Shown: positions 1-6,942, counted from the first letter of the stretch. The stretch is 10,089 bases of DNA from Candidatus Pacearchaeota archaeon (GCA_014728565.1 WJLK01000063.1:1-10089); one strand, 5' to 3'. Numbers and translations are program-made. Notes: generated by a model from the letters alone, not told the origin.

Positions 1-122
1 ATCCTAAGGGACATCTGTGGAGCAGGGGAAAATTTGCATCTTCAGTAGGATTAGTTCAAGAAGAAATTGTTAGAAGTTATATAGAGAATCAGGAATCACA
101 TCACGGAAACTCCACACTTTAG
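1..122 (+). CDS. tnpA: IS200/IS605-family TnpA transposase, C-terminal fragment (cut by window edge)
   Basis: A reading frame open from the window edge (codons from base 3) ends at TAG 120-122. Its 39 visible residues include the stretches HLWSRGKFASSVG and IVRSYIENQESHH. These match the C-terminal pattern of Y1 (HUH) transposases of IS200/IS605 elements: an LW...Y/F...VG strand, then a final helix ending in YIExQ. In the family, TnpA is a small dimeric enzyme that cuts and joins single-stranded DNA next to subterminal hairpins, using one tyrosine. The HUH motif and the tyrosine would lie upstream of the window, so it cannot be told whether the enzyme is intact. The stop codon lies inside a perfect hairpin that is probably the right end of the element. 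Identification is from pattern memory and is fairly secure. Confidence 0.72.
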   Translation, partial: PKGHLWSRGKFASSVGLVQEEIVRSYIENQESHHGNSTL

Positions 123-129
123 TGTGGAG
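110..129 (+). mobile_element. Perfect hairpin overlapping the tnpA stop, probable right-end hairpin of an IS200-type element
   Basis: The arms CTCCACACT (110-118) and AGTGTGGAG (121-129) are perfectly complementary around a TT centre. IS200/IS605 transposases recognise such imperfect or perfect subterminal hairpins and cut a short distance 3' of the right one, so the element boundary should lie within roughly the next 10-30 bases. No T-run follows, which argues against an ordinary terminator. The exact boundary cannot be set without another copy or an empty site. Confidence 0.55.
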
Positions 130-132
130 AGG

Positions 133-2373
133 ATGTCATTTATTCCTCTGATTTCAGCAGGATTTTCAGATTTTATTAAAAATATTTTTATTGGAGATAT
201 AGATGAATCTTCGATTCAATCCACAGTTACAGGAAAAGCAACATATAATCCAGAAGCTATTTCATTAGGAGAGATTCATCTTGGGGAGAGTCTTAATAAA
301 AAAATAAAGATTATTGATGGAAATGATTTACCAAATATTTTAGCTCAAGGAACATTTACTGATAATCAAGAAAATTCTTGTACTTATGATTCAACTATTA
401 AGATTTCTTCAAATTCCAAACTCGAATTTAGTGATTCTGATAAAGATTTAGAGGATCCTGAGATTTTAGTACAATTATCCAGTGAACCACAAATACCAGT
501 TTATACTTGGGTAATTGATTTTCTTGAACCAGTTGATTTTACAGAAGCAAAAGGTAAGGAGTTAATTATTTTTGGAAATTCTTATATAGTTGATGAAAGT
601 ACAGATTCTAATGTTTTATTTCTAATTAACAGTGAGTCAGATATAATAGAATTAGAAGAAGGAAATGAGATTTCTATTAATTCAAATCAAGTAAGTGGAA
701 CTTTAGTAACTTTAGAAAGTTCTTTTGGATTTACTGATGTTACTAAAATAGAAATTGCAGTTGCTGCAGAAGATAATAATGATTATATTTTGGAAAATAA
801 TCATTATACAGATCCTATTTTTGGAACAATTTCTATTGATTTTATTGATTTGAAAAACAAACCTTCTTTAGAAAATGGGAAAGATGTTTGGTCTGGAATA
901 AGAAAAGGACTTTCAATAACAAAAGAAGGAAACAGAGAATTAGGATTGGAGTTTGAAATTCCTGGAGCAGATCTTAAGGTAATTCCTTTTATATACCAGG
1001 AAGAATTAGCAGATGATGATAATTATAAAATTCATATTGTAGAGGGAGAGAATCTTGATGATGATGAATATTTTATACTAAATAGTGGAAATTATCAACA
1101 TTACATGGTAATGACCAAAGTTATGTTAAGTGAATCTTCTGGTTCTGATGTTCATTTTAAAGATGTGATCATAGGAAATTCTTATAATGACATGGTTGAT
1201 AACAACAATGATATTAATGAAACTCCCGGGACTACAACTGCTTTTACACTTGATAATCAAGATTATACTGTTGAGTCAGTGGACTCAGATACTGTAAAAA
1301 TTTATAGCAGTGATTATTGCAAAACAGGAGAAGGATGCTATATAGATGTTTATCCAATCATTGAATTAATTGATGGCAAACATAAATTTGCATTTATTGA
1401 TGATGTAACTATAAAAGATGTTAAATCAGGAACAACTCTTAATTTACCTACAGGAACTTTAACTATAACTGAAACAACATCAAGTCAAAAAATAGGCAGT
1501 GTTTACTATGATATAAGTTTAAGTTCTTCTGGTGAATCAACTTATGATGTAATGATAGGAGTGAGTTCTGATTTAAAAAGCAGTTCAAAAGAAGAGAATC
1601 CTGGAATTTTATTTTTAGAAGACGAAGAAAGCGATGGTGATGAAAATGCTATTTTGCTTCCTGTAACTGATGATGGAACTTATAGTAGCTGTAAAACTCC
1701 AAGTTTTTCTGGAGAATATGATACTGGTTTTTTTGAGAGTACAGATTCTACTGGTTATTTAACTAGTTTTGGTAGTTATATATTAGAAGACGCTTCTGAT
1801 AGTAATCAAATCTTAACAAGCATTACTTATGCTGAAGAACAAATTTATGCAGAAATTTATATTAGCGAGGGTGTTGGAGATAGAGAGTGCAAGGAATCAT
1901 GGACATGTACTTCTTGGTCAGATTGTATTGATGATAAAAAAACAAGAACCTGTAGTGATGTAAATAACTGTGGAACAACAAAAAATAAACCTGCAACAAT
2001 GCAGAGATGTGGAAATTGTACCTCAAACTGGTTCTGCACTAACTGGTCTTCTTGTATTAATAATGAACAAAAAAGAGCATGTACAGATATTAATACTTGT
2101 GGATTTTCAGAAAATAAACCTATTGAAATTAGAAATTGCACATCTGAAGATATTCAAATAAGCGATAATGTTTCTATAGTTTATATCAAAGATAAAGAGG
2201 TTAGTGTTGAAAGAAACACTAATGGAGTGAATATAATTAGTGTTCAAGGCAGGAATATCAAAACTTATTTAGAAATTATTGAAGAATCTGATAAAGTTTA
2301 TATTATAACCTCTGAAGGGAATAAAGAAATTAAAATCTTGCCATGTGAAGCTATTTTTAAAGCAAAAAAATAA
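133..2373 (+). CDS. DPANN-type S-layer / surface protein with two TSP1-like repeats, zero-frame part
   Basis: A large, acidic, Asn/Ser/Thr-rich beta protein that matches the layout of DPANN S-layer proteins. Segments such as IVDFLEPVDF, GKELIIFGNSYIV, AFIDDVTIKDVKSGTTL and ITYAEEQIYAEIYI correspond to repeated motifs of that family. The role would be outer-surface coat or adhesion. Counting from GTG 124, residues 589-629 and 632-672 are two TSP1-like Cys-rich modules. Start: ATG 133 is preferred because GGAG (126-129) lies just before it, although the spacing is short; GTG 124 is the alternative, and the frame is open upstream only to base 85. Neither start gives a signal peptide, which is unexpected for a surface protein and fits loss of the 5' end to the adjacent transposon. 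The frame ends at TAA 2371-2373 right after A AAA AAA, and the family's C-terminal domain continues in the -1 frame. The gene may be a pseudogene, or it may be expressed through frameshifting. Confidence 0.72.
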   Translation: MSFIPLISAGFSDFIKNIFIGDIDESSIQSTVTGKATYNPEAISLGEIHLGESLNKKIKIIDGNDLPNILAQGTFTDNQENSCTYDSTIKISSNSKLEFSDSDKDLEDPEILVQLSSEPQIPVYTWVIDFLEPVDFTEAKGKELIIFGNSYIVDESTDSNVLFLINSESDIIELEEGNEISINSNQVSGTLVTLESSFGFTDVTKIEIAVAAEDNNDYILENNHYTDPIFGTISIDFIDLKNKPSLENGKDVWSGIRKGLSITKEGNRELGLEFEIPGADLKVIPFIYQEELADDDNYKIHIVEGENLDDDEYFILNSGNYQHYMVMTKVMLSESSGSDVHFKDVIIGNSYNDMVDNNNDINETPGTTTAFTLDNQDYTVESVDSDTVKIYSSDYCKTGEGCYIDVYPIIELIDGKHKFAFIDDVTIKDVKSGTTLNLPTGTLTITETTSSQKIGSVYYDISLSSSGESTYDVMIGVSSDLKSSSKEENPGILFLEDEESDGDENAILLPVTDDGTYSSCKTPSFSGEYDTGFFESTDSTGYLTSFGSYILEDASDSNQILTSITYAEEQIYAEIYISEGVGDRECKESWTCTSWSDCIDDKKTRTCSDVNNCGTTKNKPATMQRCGNCTSNWFCTNWSSCINNEQKRACTDINTCGFSENKPIEIRNCTSEDIQISDNVSIVYIKDKEVSVERNTNGVNIISVQGRNIKTYLEIIEESDKVYIITSEGNKEIKILPCEAIFKAKK
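1888..2139 (+). repeat. Two tandem TSP1-like 41-residue modules within the S-layer protein
   Basis: Module 1 spans 1888-2010 and module 2 spans 2017-2139. Each is 41 residues long with cysteines at exactly positions 1, 7, 13, 22, 28 and 41. Both carry W at 5 and 10 (WxCxxWxxC), a basic RxC centre, a D-[VI]-N-[NT]-C-G turn and an NKP motif. These are features of thrombospondin type-1-like domains, which stack Trp and Arg side chains and are held by three disulfides. They imply an oxidising, extracellular location and a binding or spacer role. The codon-level sequences have diverged, so the duplication is not recent. Confidence 0.7.
2364..2370 (+). other. In-frame slippery heptamer A AAA AAA directly before a stop codon
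   Basis: The zero-frame codons are GCA AAA AAA TAA (2362-2373), so the run of seven A forms a canonical X XXY YYZ slippery site in the correct register. A one-base backward slip reads ATA AAA GAT from 2370 and bypasses the stop. Family-like sequence continues in that frame to 2564. The site could act by ribosomal -1 slippage or by polymerase slippage on the A-run. It could also be a genuine 1-base deletion or insertion, or an assembly error. Confidence 0.6.
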
Positions 2374-2564
2374 AAGATATTGAAAGTCTAGAAATTATAG
2401 AATCTAAAGGAAATGCAGTATATTCAATATCAGGAATAACCAAAGCTTGGTTATTATTTTTTATTCCAGTTACAGCAGAAGCTGAACAATTAATAGATGT
2501 GGAAAGTGGAAAATTAATATCAACAAAAAGACCTTGGTGGCATTTTTTAGCTTTAGGAGTTTAA
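2370..2564 (+). CDS. C-terminal domain of the S-layer protein, in the -1 frame
   Basis: Sixty-four codons run from ATA 2370 to TAA 2562-2564 with no start codon or Shine-Dalgarno of their own. The encoded segment includes GNAVYSISG, FFIPVTAEAEQLIDVESGKL and RPWWHFLALGV. In DPANN surface and lipoproteins this kind of domain, a small beta unit ending in PWWxFLA, is normally fused behind regions like the one that ends at 2373. It is therefore best read as the last part of the upstream protein, about 810 residues in total, displaced by one base at the A-run. Coding quality is maintained up to the natural stop, so the segment is either still under selection or was only recently disrupted. Confidence 0.65.
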   Translation: MKDIESLEIIESKGNAVYSISGITKAWLLFFIPVTAEAEQLIDVESGKLISTKRPWWHFLALGV

Positions 2565-2565
2565 A

Positions 2566-2766
2566 ATGGATACTATGACAAATCAAATTCCAGAAAATCA
2601 ATCTCAAGGAAATCAATTATCTCAGATATACACACCTGAAACACAATCTTCTGTACAATCTCAAATGAATCTTCAAAAACCTCCTAGACAAAAAAAATCT
2701 AAATGGTGGTTATGGTTGATAATAGCTATTCTAGCAATAGGCTTAATGATATTAGCTATATTCTGA
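2566..2766 (+). CDS. Small tail-anchored membrane protein, function unknown
   Basis: This 66-residue protein has a Gln/Asn/Ser-rich, probably disordered N-terminus (residues 1-38), then a basic stretch with Lys-Trp (PRQKKSKWW). One hydrophobic helix (about 47-66) runs to the C-terminus. This is the layout of a tail-anchored or membrane-tethered protein with its N-terminus in the cytoplasm by the positive-inside rule. ATG 2566 is chosen over ATG 2575 because GGAG 2556-2559 lies 6 bases upstream. It starts one base after the stop of the displaced S-layer C-terminus, so the two genes form one transcription unit. The Shine-Dalgarno here fits an internal operon gene. I do not recognise the family. 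Confidence 0.7.
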   Translation: MDTMTNQIPENQSQGNQLSQIYTPETQSSVQSQMNLQKPPRQKKSKWWLWLIIAILAIGLMILAIF

Positions 2767-2777
2767 TTATCAATTAA

Positions 2778-2785
2778 TTTATATA
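2778..2785 (+). promoter_or_regulatory. TATA box of the 236/528-residue operon (leaderless start)
   Basis: TTTATATA is centred 25.5 bases before ATG 2807, the usual archaeal distance from TATA centre to transcription start. The message should therefore begin at or next to the start codon. No Shine-Dalgarno is visible before 2807, which agrees. Confidence 0.6.
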
Positions 2786-2806
2786 TAGCTTTTTCTTATT
2801 AGATTT

Positions 2807-3517
2807 ATGAAAAAGAGGATAAGTAAGGCACAAACTACTATATTTGTTATTCTAGCATTATTTATTATTTTAATAGCAGGTATTGCAGTTTATTTTTATC
2901 CTAAACAAAGACAAGATGTGGAGATTGAGGTACAGCCTGTCCATTCTTTTGTTACTGACTGTCTTAGACAGACAGCAGAGAATTCTATTGAAAGAATAGG
3001 AGAGACAGGTGGAAATTCAGAAGATTCATTGTTATGGTATTTTTATAAAGGAAAAAAATATGTTCCTGAAAAAAATCAAATTGAAAATAATATATCTTTT
3101 TATATTGAAAAAAATCTTAATAAATGTCTGAATGATTTTAATAGTTTTTCTGAGTTTGATATTCAGACAGGGAAGATTAATGCAGAAACTCAGATAATAG
3201 AAAACAAAGTTATAACAAAACTGAAGTATCCTCTAACAATATCAAAAGCAGAAAAAAACTATAATTATGATGAATTTCAGGAGATTATTCCAGTTAGATT
3301 AGGAATTGTTTATAATGCAGCATCTGAAATCATAGAAGACCAACTTACTCATCCAGAAACTCTATGTATAACCTGCATAGGAGATATTGCTATAAAGTAT
3401 GATTTATATGTAGATGTCGAGCCCTACAATAATGAAACCTTTGTTTTTAGAATAAGAGATGAAAACTCGAGAATAAATGAAAAAGATTTTGAATTTAGAT
3501 TCATAACAGGATATTAA
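2807..3517 (+). CDS. Membrane-anchored pilin-like protein of a DPANN-specific family
   Basis: This 236-residue protein has a basic head (MKKRISKAQ), then a hydrophobic helix of about residues 12-31 and an extracytoplasmic beta-rich domain. The SKA-Q-TTIF sequence resembles an archaeal class III (type IV pilin) signal, with Ala at -1 instead of the usual Gly, so cleavage after A8 by a PibD/FlaK-type peptidase is possible but uncertain. Residues 43-68 (a QPV...F(V)xxCL pattern, then IGETGG) match a small protein found widely in Woesearchaeota and Pacearchaeota, usually called hypothetical. A CxxC pair lies in LCITCIG. It is the first gene of a two-gene operon; the next gene starts 1 base after its stop. 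The role is probably in the envelope or a pseudopilus-like structure, but this is not proven. Confidence 0.72.
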   Translation: MKKRISKAQTTIFVILALFIILIAGIAVYFYPKQRQDVEIEVQPVHSFVTDCLRQTAENSIERIGETGGNSEDSLLWYFYKGKKYVPEKNQIENNISFYIEKNLNKCLNDFNSFSEFDIQTGKINAETQIIENKVITKLKYPLTISKAEKNYNYDEFQEIIPVRLGIVYNAASEIIEDQLTHPETLCITCIGDIAIKYDLYVDVEPYNNETFVFRIRDENSRINEKDFEFRFITGY

Positions 3518-3518
3518 G

Positions 3519-5105
3519 ATGAAAAAAATAATATTGATGTTTTCAGTATTGATAATATTAGTTGCAGGAATTGTTTTTATCTCAGGAAAATTAGACCTTT
3601 ATTATGAGTCAAGGTATAATTTTAATGATGAAGAACAAACAGAAGTAACTGAACAAACTTTTGATTTTTATGATTTATTTGATTCTGGAAGTAATAAGTA
3701 TCATAAGATAGAGATTACTAATGCTGTTATAACAAAAGGAACTAGCAAATACGGAGAGGAAATAATAAAAATAAAATTCAATGATGGAGGTTCAATGAAA
3801 GCATATTATCAAGATAATGGTGTAAAAAAAATTGGAACCTGGCTTAATTTTTGGGATTTTAAACCAGGTGAGAGAAATGAGATTATTTTTAATAAAAAAG
3901 CAGAGATAGTAGAAGCTCATTTTACAACACAGACTCATGAAAGATTTGATTTAGATTATAAAGAATCTTTTGAAATAGGAGGTTATATACTGCCTGTTCC
4001 AGGAGGAACAAAACTTGATTTTGATGGTGTAACTATCAGTATGAAAGTTCAGAAAGGAACAGAAATAAGGTCTCCAAAGATGAAATCAGAAAAATCTAAA
4101 AATACTCTGATAAAATATGAATCAATAGATGGAAGTACTTTTAAAATCAATCCAGAATTTGAATCTAAAAAATTAAGAGATGGAATAGCTTTTGAAGGAA
4201 CTCTTTATTTTGGAATTAAGTTAAAACATCATGGGAGAGATATGGGAAAATTTTTTATAAAAGATAATGCAAAACTGGCAGGACTTGAAGTAAATCCAGG
4301 AGATAGCAATTTGATTCTGGATTTTTTGTCTCCTGATACAAATCCTAAATATATTAATAGTCTAAAAGTTGATAATAATAATCACTTAATGATTTCTGAA
4401 CATGTTATTGGTGAGAGAACAATTAAATCAACAGGAATCTGTGTTATACTTGAACCAGCAACAATGTGTCCAACAACTTTTGTTGTAAAAACCTATGGCT
4501 ATAAATTAGATATGATTAAAAGGGAGGATAAGTCTGTTTTTTCTGTTGATTTTTTTGATGATAATCCTTTTATTACTGGATTAGGAAAGAACGATGTATT
4601 CTCAATAACAGCAGGAAGAGGAGTAAACGGAAAAACAAGTTATGGAGATATAACTCTGATTGAAAAAGGAGAGGAGCCACCATCTATTGTAACAACAGGG
4701 TGGAATACTTTTAGCTTTAATGGTAATAATTTTTATTCAGGAATTAATGAACATGATAAGATTCATATTTATAATGATGCAGGACAGGGAGATTACTCTG
4801 AAAGTTCAGATAAAATATCAATTATTCCATATACAGAAACTTATGAGAAACTTGAAAGAGGAGCAAGAAATCCTGCAGTTAGTGTCGTAAGAGGAAGTAA
4901 AAAATGGGAACTTTACCAGTTTGCTGATATTGCACTTGCAAAAACATTAACTCAGTTTGGAAGTCCAGAATATATTAAGACAGGTCCAAGAGTAGTTGTA
5001 TGGGACCAGAGAACAGGACCAGTAATAGAAGGGAGAACTATTGATATTGAGGGTGTTCCTCCAATAACAGAAGAAATCCCTCCAGGAAGAGCTGTCGAAC
5101 CCTAA
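3519..5105 (+). CDS. Large exported protein of unknown function, partner of the pilin-like gene
   Basis: This 528-residue protein starts with MKKI and a hydrophobic segment (about residues 4-22) that acts as a signal peptide or N-terminal anchor. A long Lys-, Asp- and Gly-rich beta-type ectodomain follows. The last 20 residues are Pro-rich (GVPPITEEIPPG), like a cell-surface linker tail. There are only two Cys, close together (CVILEPATMC, probably a disulfide loop). The start is ATG 3519, one base after the preceding stop at 3517, with AGG 3508-3510 as a weak Shine-Dalgarno. The close coupling suggests the two products work together in the envelope. No enzyme motif was seen and I do not recognise a named family. 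Its stop codon overlaps that of the convergent PEBP gene. Confidence 0.7.
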   Translation: MKKIILMFSVLIILVAGIVFISGKLDLYYESRYNFNDEEQTEVTEQTFDFYDLFDSGSNKYHKIEITNAVITKGTSKYGEEIIKIKFNDGGSMKAYYQDNGVKKIGTWLNFWDFKPGERNEIIFNKKAEIVEAHFTTQTHERFDLDYKESFEIGGYILPVPGGTKLDFDGVTISMKVQKGTEIRSPKMKSEKSKNTLIKYESIDGSTFKINPEFESKKLRDGIAFEGTLYFGIKLKHHGRDMGKFFIKDNAKLAGLEVNPGDSNLILDFLSPDTNPKYINSLKVDNNNHLMISEHVIGERTIKSTGICVILEPATMCPTTFVVKTYGYKLDMIKREDKSVFSVDFFDDNPFITGLGKNDVFSITAGRGVNGKTSYGDITLIEKGEEPPSIVTTGWNTFSFNGNNFYSGINEHDKIHIYNDAGQGDYSESSDKISIIPYTETYEKLERGARNPAVSVVRGSKKWELYQFADIALAKTLTQFGSPEYIKTGPRVVVWDQRTGPVIEGRTIDIEGVPPITEEIPPGRAVEP

Positions 5106-5536
5106 TTCCTGCTATACAAACCAACTAACTCTGTTTTATCCAGAACATGATTTTTCATTGCCTGCTCAACTTCTGCTTTTGTTGCACCTTCTGCCAGATC
5201 AAGCTCTGTGTCAAGTGCATATAATTTAAAGAAATATCTATGAGTTCCTCCAGGAGGACAGGGTCCTCCGTATTCTGGTTTTTTAAAGTCATTTATTCCC
5301 TGAACAGCTCCCTCTGGAACAGAATTTTCCTCTATCTTGCCAATAACAGGAATATTAAACAAAATCCAGTGAACCCAGATTCCCATTGGAGCATCAGGAT
5401 CATCTACTATTAAAACTAATGTTTTAGTATTTTCAGGTATATCAGAAATCTCTAGAAGAGGATTTATATCATCTCCATCACAGGTATACTTTTCTGGAAT
5501 TTTATCATTATTATTAAAAACACTTTGCAATTTCAT
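5102..5536 (-). CDS. YbhB/YbcL-family (PEBP, Raf kinase inhibitor-like) protein
   Basis: This 144-residue protein covers the whole length usual for prokaryotic PEBP proteins. The family signatures are present: TCDGDDINPLLEI (18-30), VDDPDAP (44-50), VHWILFNIP (55-63) and YGGPCPPGGTHRYFFKLYALD (89-109). The pocket residues D45, D48, H56 and H99 are kept; in the family they bind phosphate- or phospholipid-like anions. No signal peptide is present, so it is cytoplasmic. Its cellular role in prokaryotes is unclear. The start ATG at 5536 is supported by a strong GGAGGT 10 bases upstream, so this message is leadered. It is convergent with the 528-residue gene (stops overlap at 5102-5105) and divergent from the 5718 gene. 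Confidence 0.92.
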   Translation of the reverse strand: MKLQSVFNNNDKIPEKYTCDGDDINPLLEISDIPENTKTLVLIVDDPDAPMGIWVHWILFNIPVIGKIEENSVPEGAVQGINDFKKPEYGGPCPPGGTHRYFFKLYALDTELDLAEGATKAEVEQAMKNHVLDKTELVGLYSRN

Positions 5537-5546
5537 TTTTTATTTA

Positions 5547-5552
5547 ACCTCC
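5547..5552 (-). promoter_or_regulatory. Strong Shine-Dalgarno of the PEBP gene
   Basis: GGAGGT on the minus strand lies 10 bases before ATG 5536. It is the best Shine-Dalgarno in the window and fixes the start. It also shows that this gene, unlike most first genes here, has a 5' leader. No convincing TATA box could be chosen upstream; weak candidates on the minus strand lie near 5605-5612 and 5631-5640. Confidence 0.6.
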
Positions 5553-5560
5553 ATTTTAAT

Positions 5561-5575
5561 TTTTGATTATCAAAA
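5561..5575. repeat. 15-base palindrome upstream of the PEBP gene
   Basis: TTTTGAT and ATCAAAA flank a single T and are perfectly complementary. The site lies 25-39 bases before the PEBP start codon, just upstream of its Shine-Dalgarno, where a repressor could act. In DNA this AT-rich it may also be chance. Confidence 0.3.
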
Positions 5576-5689
5576 TAAAACCTAAAAATCATAACAACTA
5601 TTGCATTATAACAATAACATATTTCTGATATTTATTATAATCAATCAAATTATTTAAAATTATCCCATATAATAGACAATAAATTAATT

Positions 5690-5697
5690 TTTAAATA
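5690..5697 (+). promoter_or_regulatory. TATA box for the gene at 5718 (leaderless start)
   Basis: TTTAAATA is centred 24.5 bases before ATG 5718. There is no Shine-Dalgarno, so the transcript should start at or next to the AUG. Confidence 0.5.
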
Positions 5698-5717
5698 AGA
5701 GTTTTTTGAATTAATAA

Positions 5718-6587
5718 ATGAGTAGAAACAAAGGACTTAGTAGAAAACAGAAAAAAAGAATTGATAAGATAGTTTCAAGGAGAATGCATAGGACTTCTGG
5801 TCAACAACCTAAAGCAAGACCTGCTACAGATTCAAGATTTATGAGATTTGGATTGCCTACATCTAACAGGAATTATGGAAAAAGACATATTGATTTTTAT
5901 AAACCTGTTAATGGAGTTTATTTTTTTATGGAACCAGAAAAATCTCCTGAAGAAAGATTACATGAAATAACTGGATTAATGAAATCCAGAAAAATTGTTA
6001 TTAGACATGCTGATGAATGTTTTGAAATAAATGAAATAGGGAAATCCAGAGTAAGAGTAAATTATTCAGGAGAAATTACCTATTCTGGAGATATTCCAGA
6101 TTATGTTTCTGATGTCAGTGTTTTTGTTCAGGAGATTTTATCACAAGGAAATGATCCTAATCACGGATTTTTAGAGAATCTAGTTCAGTTAGGTTATAGA
6201 GTTAGTGAGAGATTTCGACTTTCAGTTAATTTTGATGAAAGACTGGCTCTTGATGAAAGAGAAAGAAGAGGATTCTTATCTAGGTATACAGGATATGTGT
6301 CTTTAGAAGATGCACTGGAAATTGCACCTCAAATTTCAGATGCAGCAAGAAAATCTAGGCAAAGACACCAACCACAGCATGTTTTAGTTAATTTATCCCA
6401 GCTTTATGATGATCAAACAGAATCTTTTATTTATATTGGTTCTTTTGGAGGGGCTAGATGGCCTAGATTAAAAACACATCCTTCAGAGGTTTTAAGGAAT
6501 TGGAGAGAATTTCCCATAACAACTCCGAATAGATTTGGAAAAACACAGAATTCTGATGAAATAATGGATTATCAACCTGCATTTTAA
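5718..6587 (+). CDS. Uncharacterised basic cytoplasmic protein
   Basis: This 289-residue protein has no signal peptide or membrane segment. The first 57 residues are strongly basic and low in hydrophobic residues (RKQKKR, SRRMHR, NRNYGKR), like a disordered nucleic-acid- or ribosome-binding tail. The rest is mixed alpha/beta with DERERRGFLSRY and GARWPRLKTHPSEVLRNWREF near the C-terminus. There are single Cys and scattered His residues but no recognisable catalytic or zinc motif. The start ATG 5718 is set by the TATA box 24.5 bases upstream. It stands alone between divergent and convergent neighbours and shows no operon partner. I do not recognise the family. The basic tail suggests RNA or DNA contact, but this is inference only. 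Confidence 0.65.
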   Translation: MSRNKGLSRKQKKRIDKIVSRRMHRTSGQQPKARPATDSRFMRFGLPTSNRNYGKRHIDFYKPVNGVYFFMEPEKSPEERLHEITGLMKSRKIVIRHADECFEINEIGKSRVRVNYSGEITYSGDIPDYVSDVSVFVQEILSQGNDPNHGFLENLVQLGYRVSERFRLSVNFDERLALDERERRGFLSRYTGYVSLEDALEIAPQISDAARKSRQRHQPQHVLVNLSQLYDDQTESFIYIGSFGGARWPRLKTHPSEVLRNWREFPITTPNRFGKTQNSDEIMDYQPAF

Positions 6588-6609
6588 TTAAATTATTTAA
6601 AATTTCTTA

Positions 6610-6942
6610 TTACACAAGTCTTGTTCCATTAGGAACTTTTCTTTCAGGAACTGCCAGAATAACCCCATCACCTAGAACAAATCCTGTGGTAAGTATCTCA
6701 GAAGTAAAATTTGCAATTTGTTTTTTAGGAAAATTTATTACACAGATAACCTGTTTATTCAACAAATCCTGTTTTTTGTATAGTTTTGTGATTTGCGCAC
6801 CTGATTTTTTAACTCCATAATCACCCAAATCAATCCAGAGTTTATAAGAGAGTTTTCTAGCTTCAGGAAAATCTTCTACACGAATTATAGTTCCTGATAC
6901 TATTCCTATTTTTTCAAAATCCTTCCATGATATCTCTTCCAT
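6610..6942 (-). CDS. csaA: CsaA-family tRNA-binding-domain protein (export-related chaperone)
   Basis: This 110-residue protein consists of a single OB-fold tRNA-binding domain (EMAP/MetRS-beta type), the full length of CsaA. Family hallmarks are present: SWKDFEKIGIVSGTI at the N-terminus, EDFPEARKLSYKLWIDLG, VKKSGAQITKLY, VICVINFPKKQIANFTSEIL and the C-terminal VPNGTRLV. CsaA forms dimers. In Bacillus it has been described as a secretion-linked chaperone, and structural work suggests tRNA binding; in archaea its role is open. It is cytoplasmic. A TATA box centred 25.5 bases before ATG 6942 implies a leaderless, monocistronic message. A T-rich spacer separates it from the surface-protein gene upstream on the same strand. 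Confidence 0.92.
   Translation of the reverse strand: MEEISWKDFEKIGIVSGTIIRVEDFPEARKLSYKLWIDLGDYGVKKSGAQITKLYKKQDLLNKQVICVINFPKKQIANFTSEILTTGFVLGDGVILAVPERKVPNGTRLV

Noticed and set aside
110..129. The hairpin as a rho-independent-type terminator of tnpA
   Set aside because: No T-run follows, archaea do not need hairpins to terminate, and the stop codon lies inside the stem; a transposon end is more likely.
1857..2141. Open frame on the minus strand across the TSP1-like repeats, and a plus-frame one at 1970-2161
   Set aside because: Both lie within a clear coding region with strong protein-family signals in the main frame; they have no promoter or Shine-Dalgarno and show odd composition.
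2764..5573. Shared 10-base string TGATTATCAA at 2764-2773 and 5564-5573, near two promoters
   Set aside because: Only two copies in AT-rich DNA, in different strand contexts; chance is a sufficient explanation.
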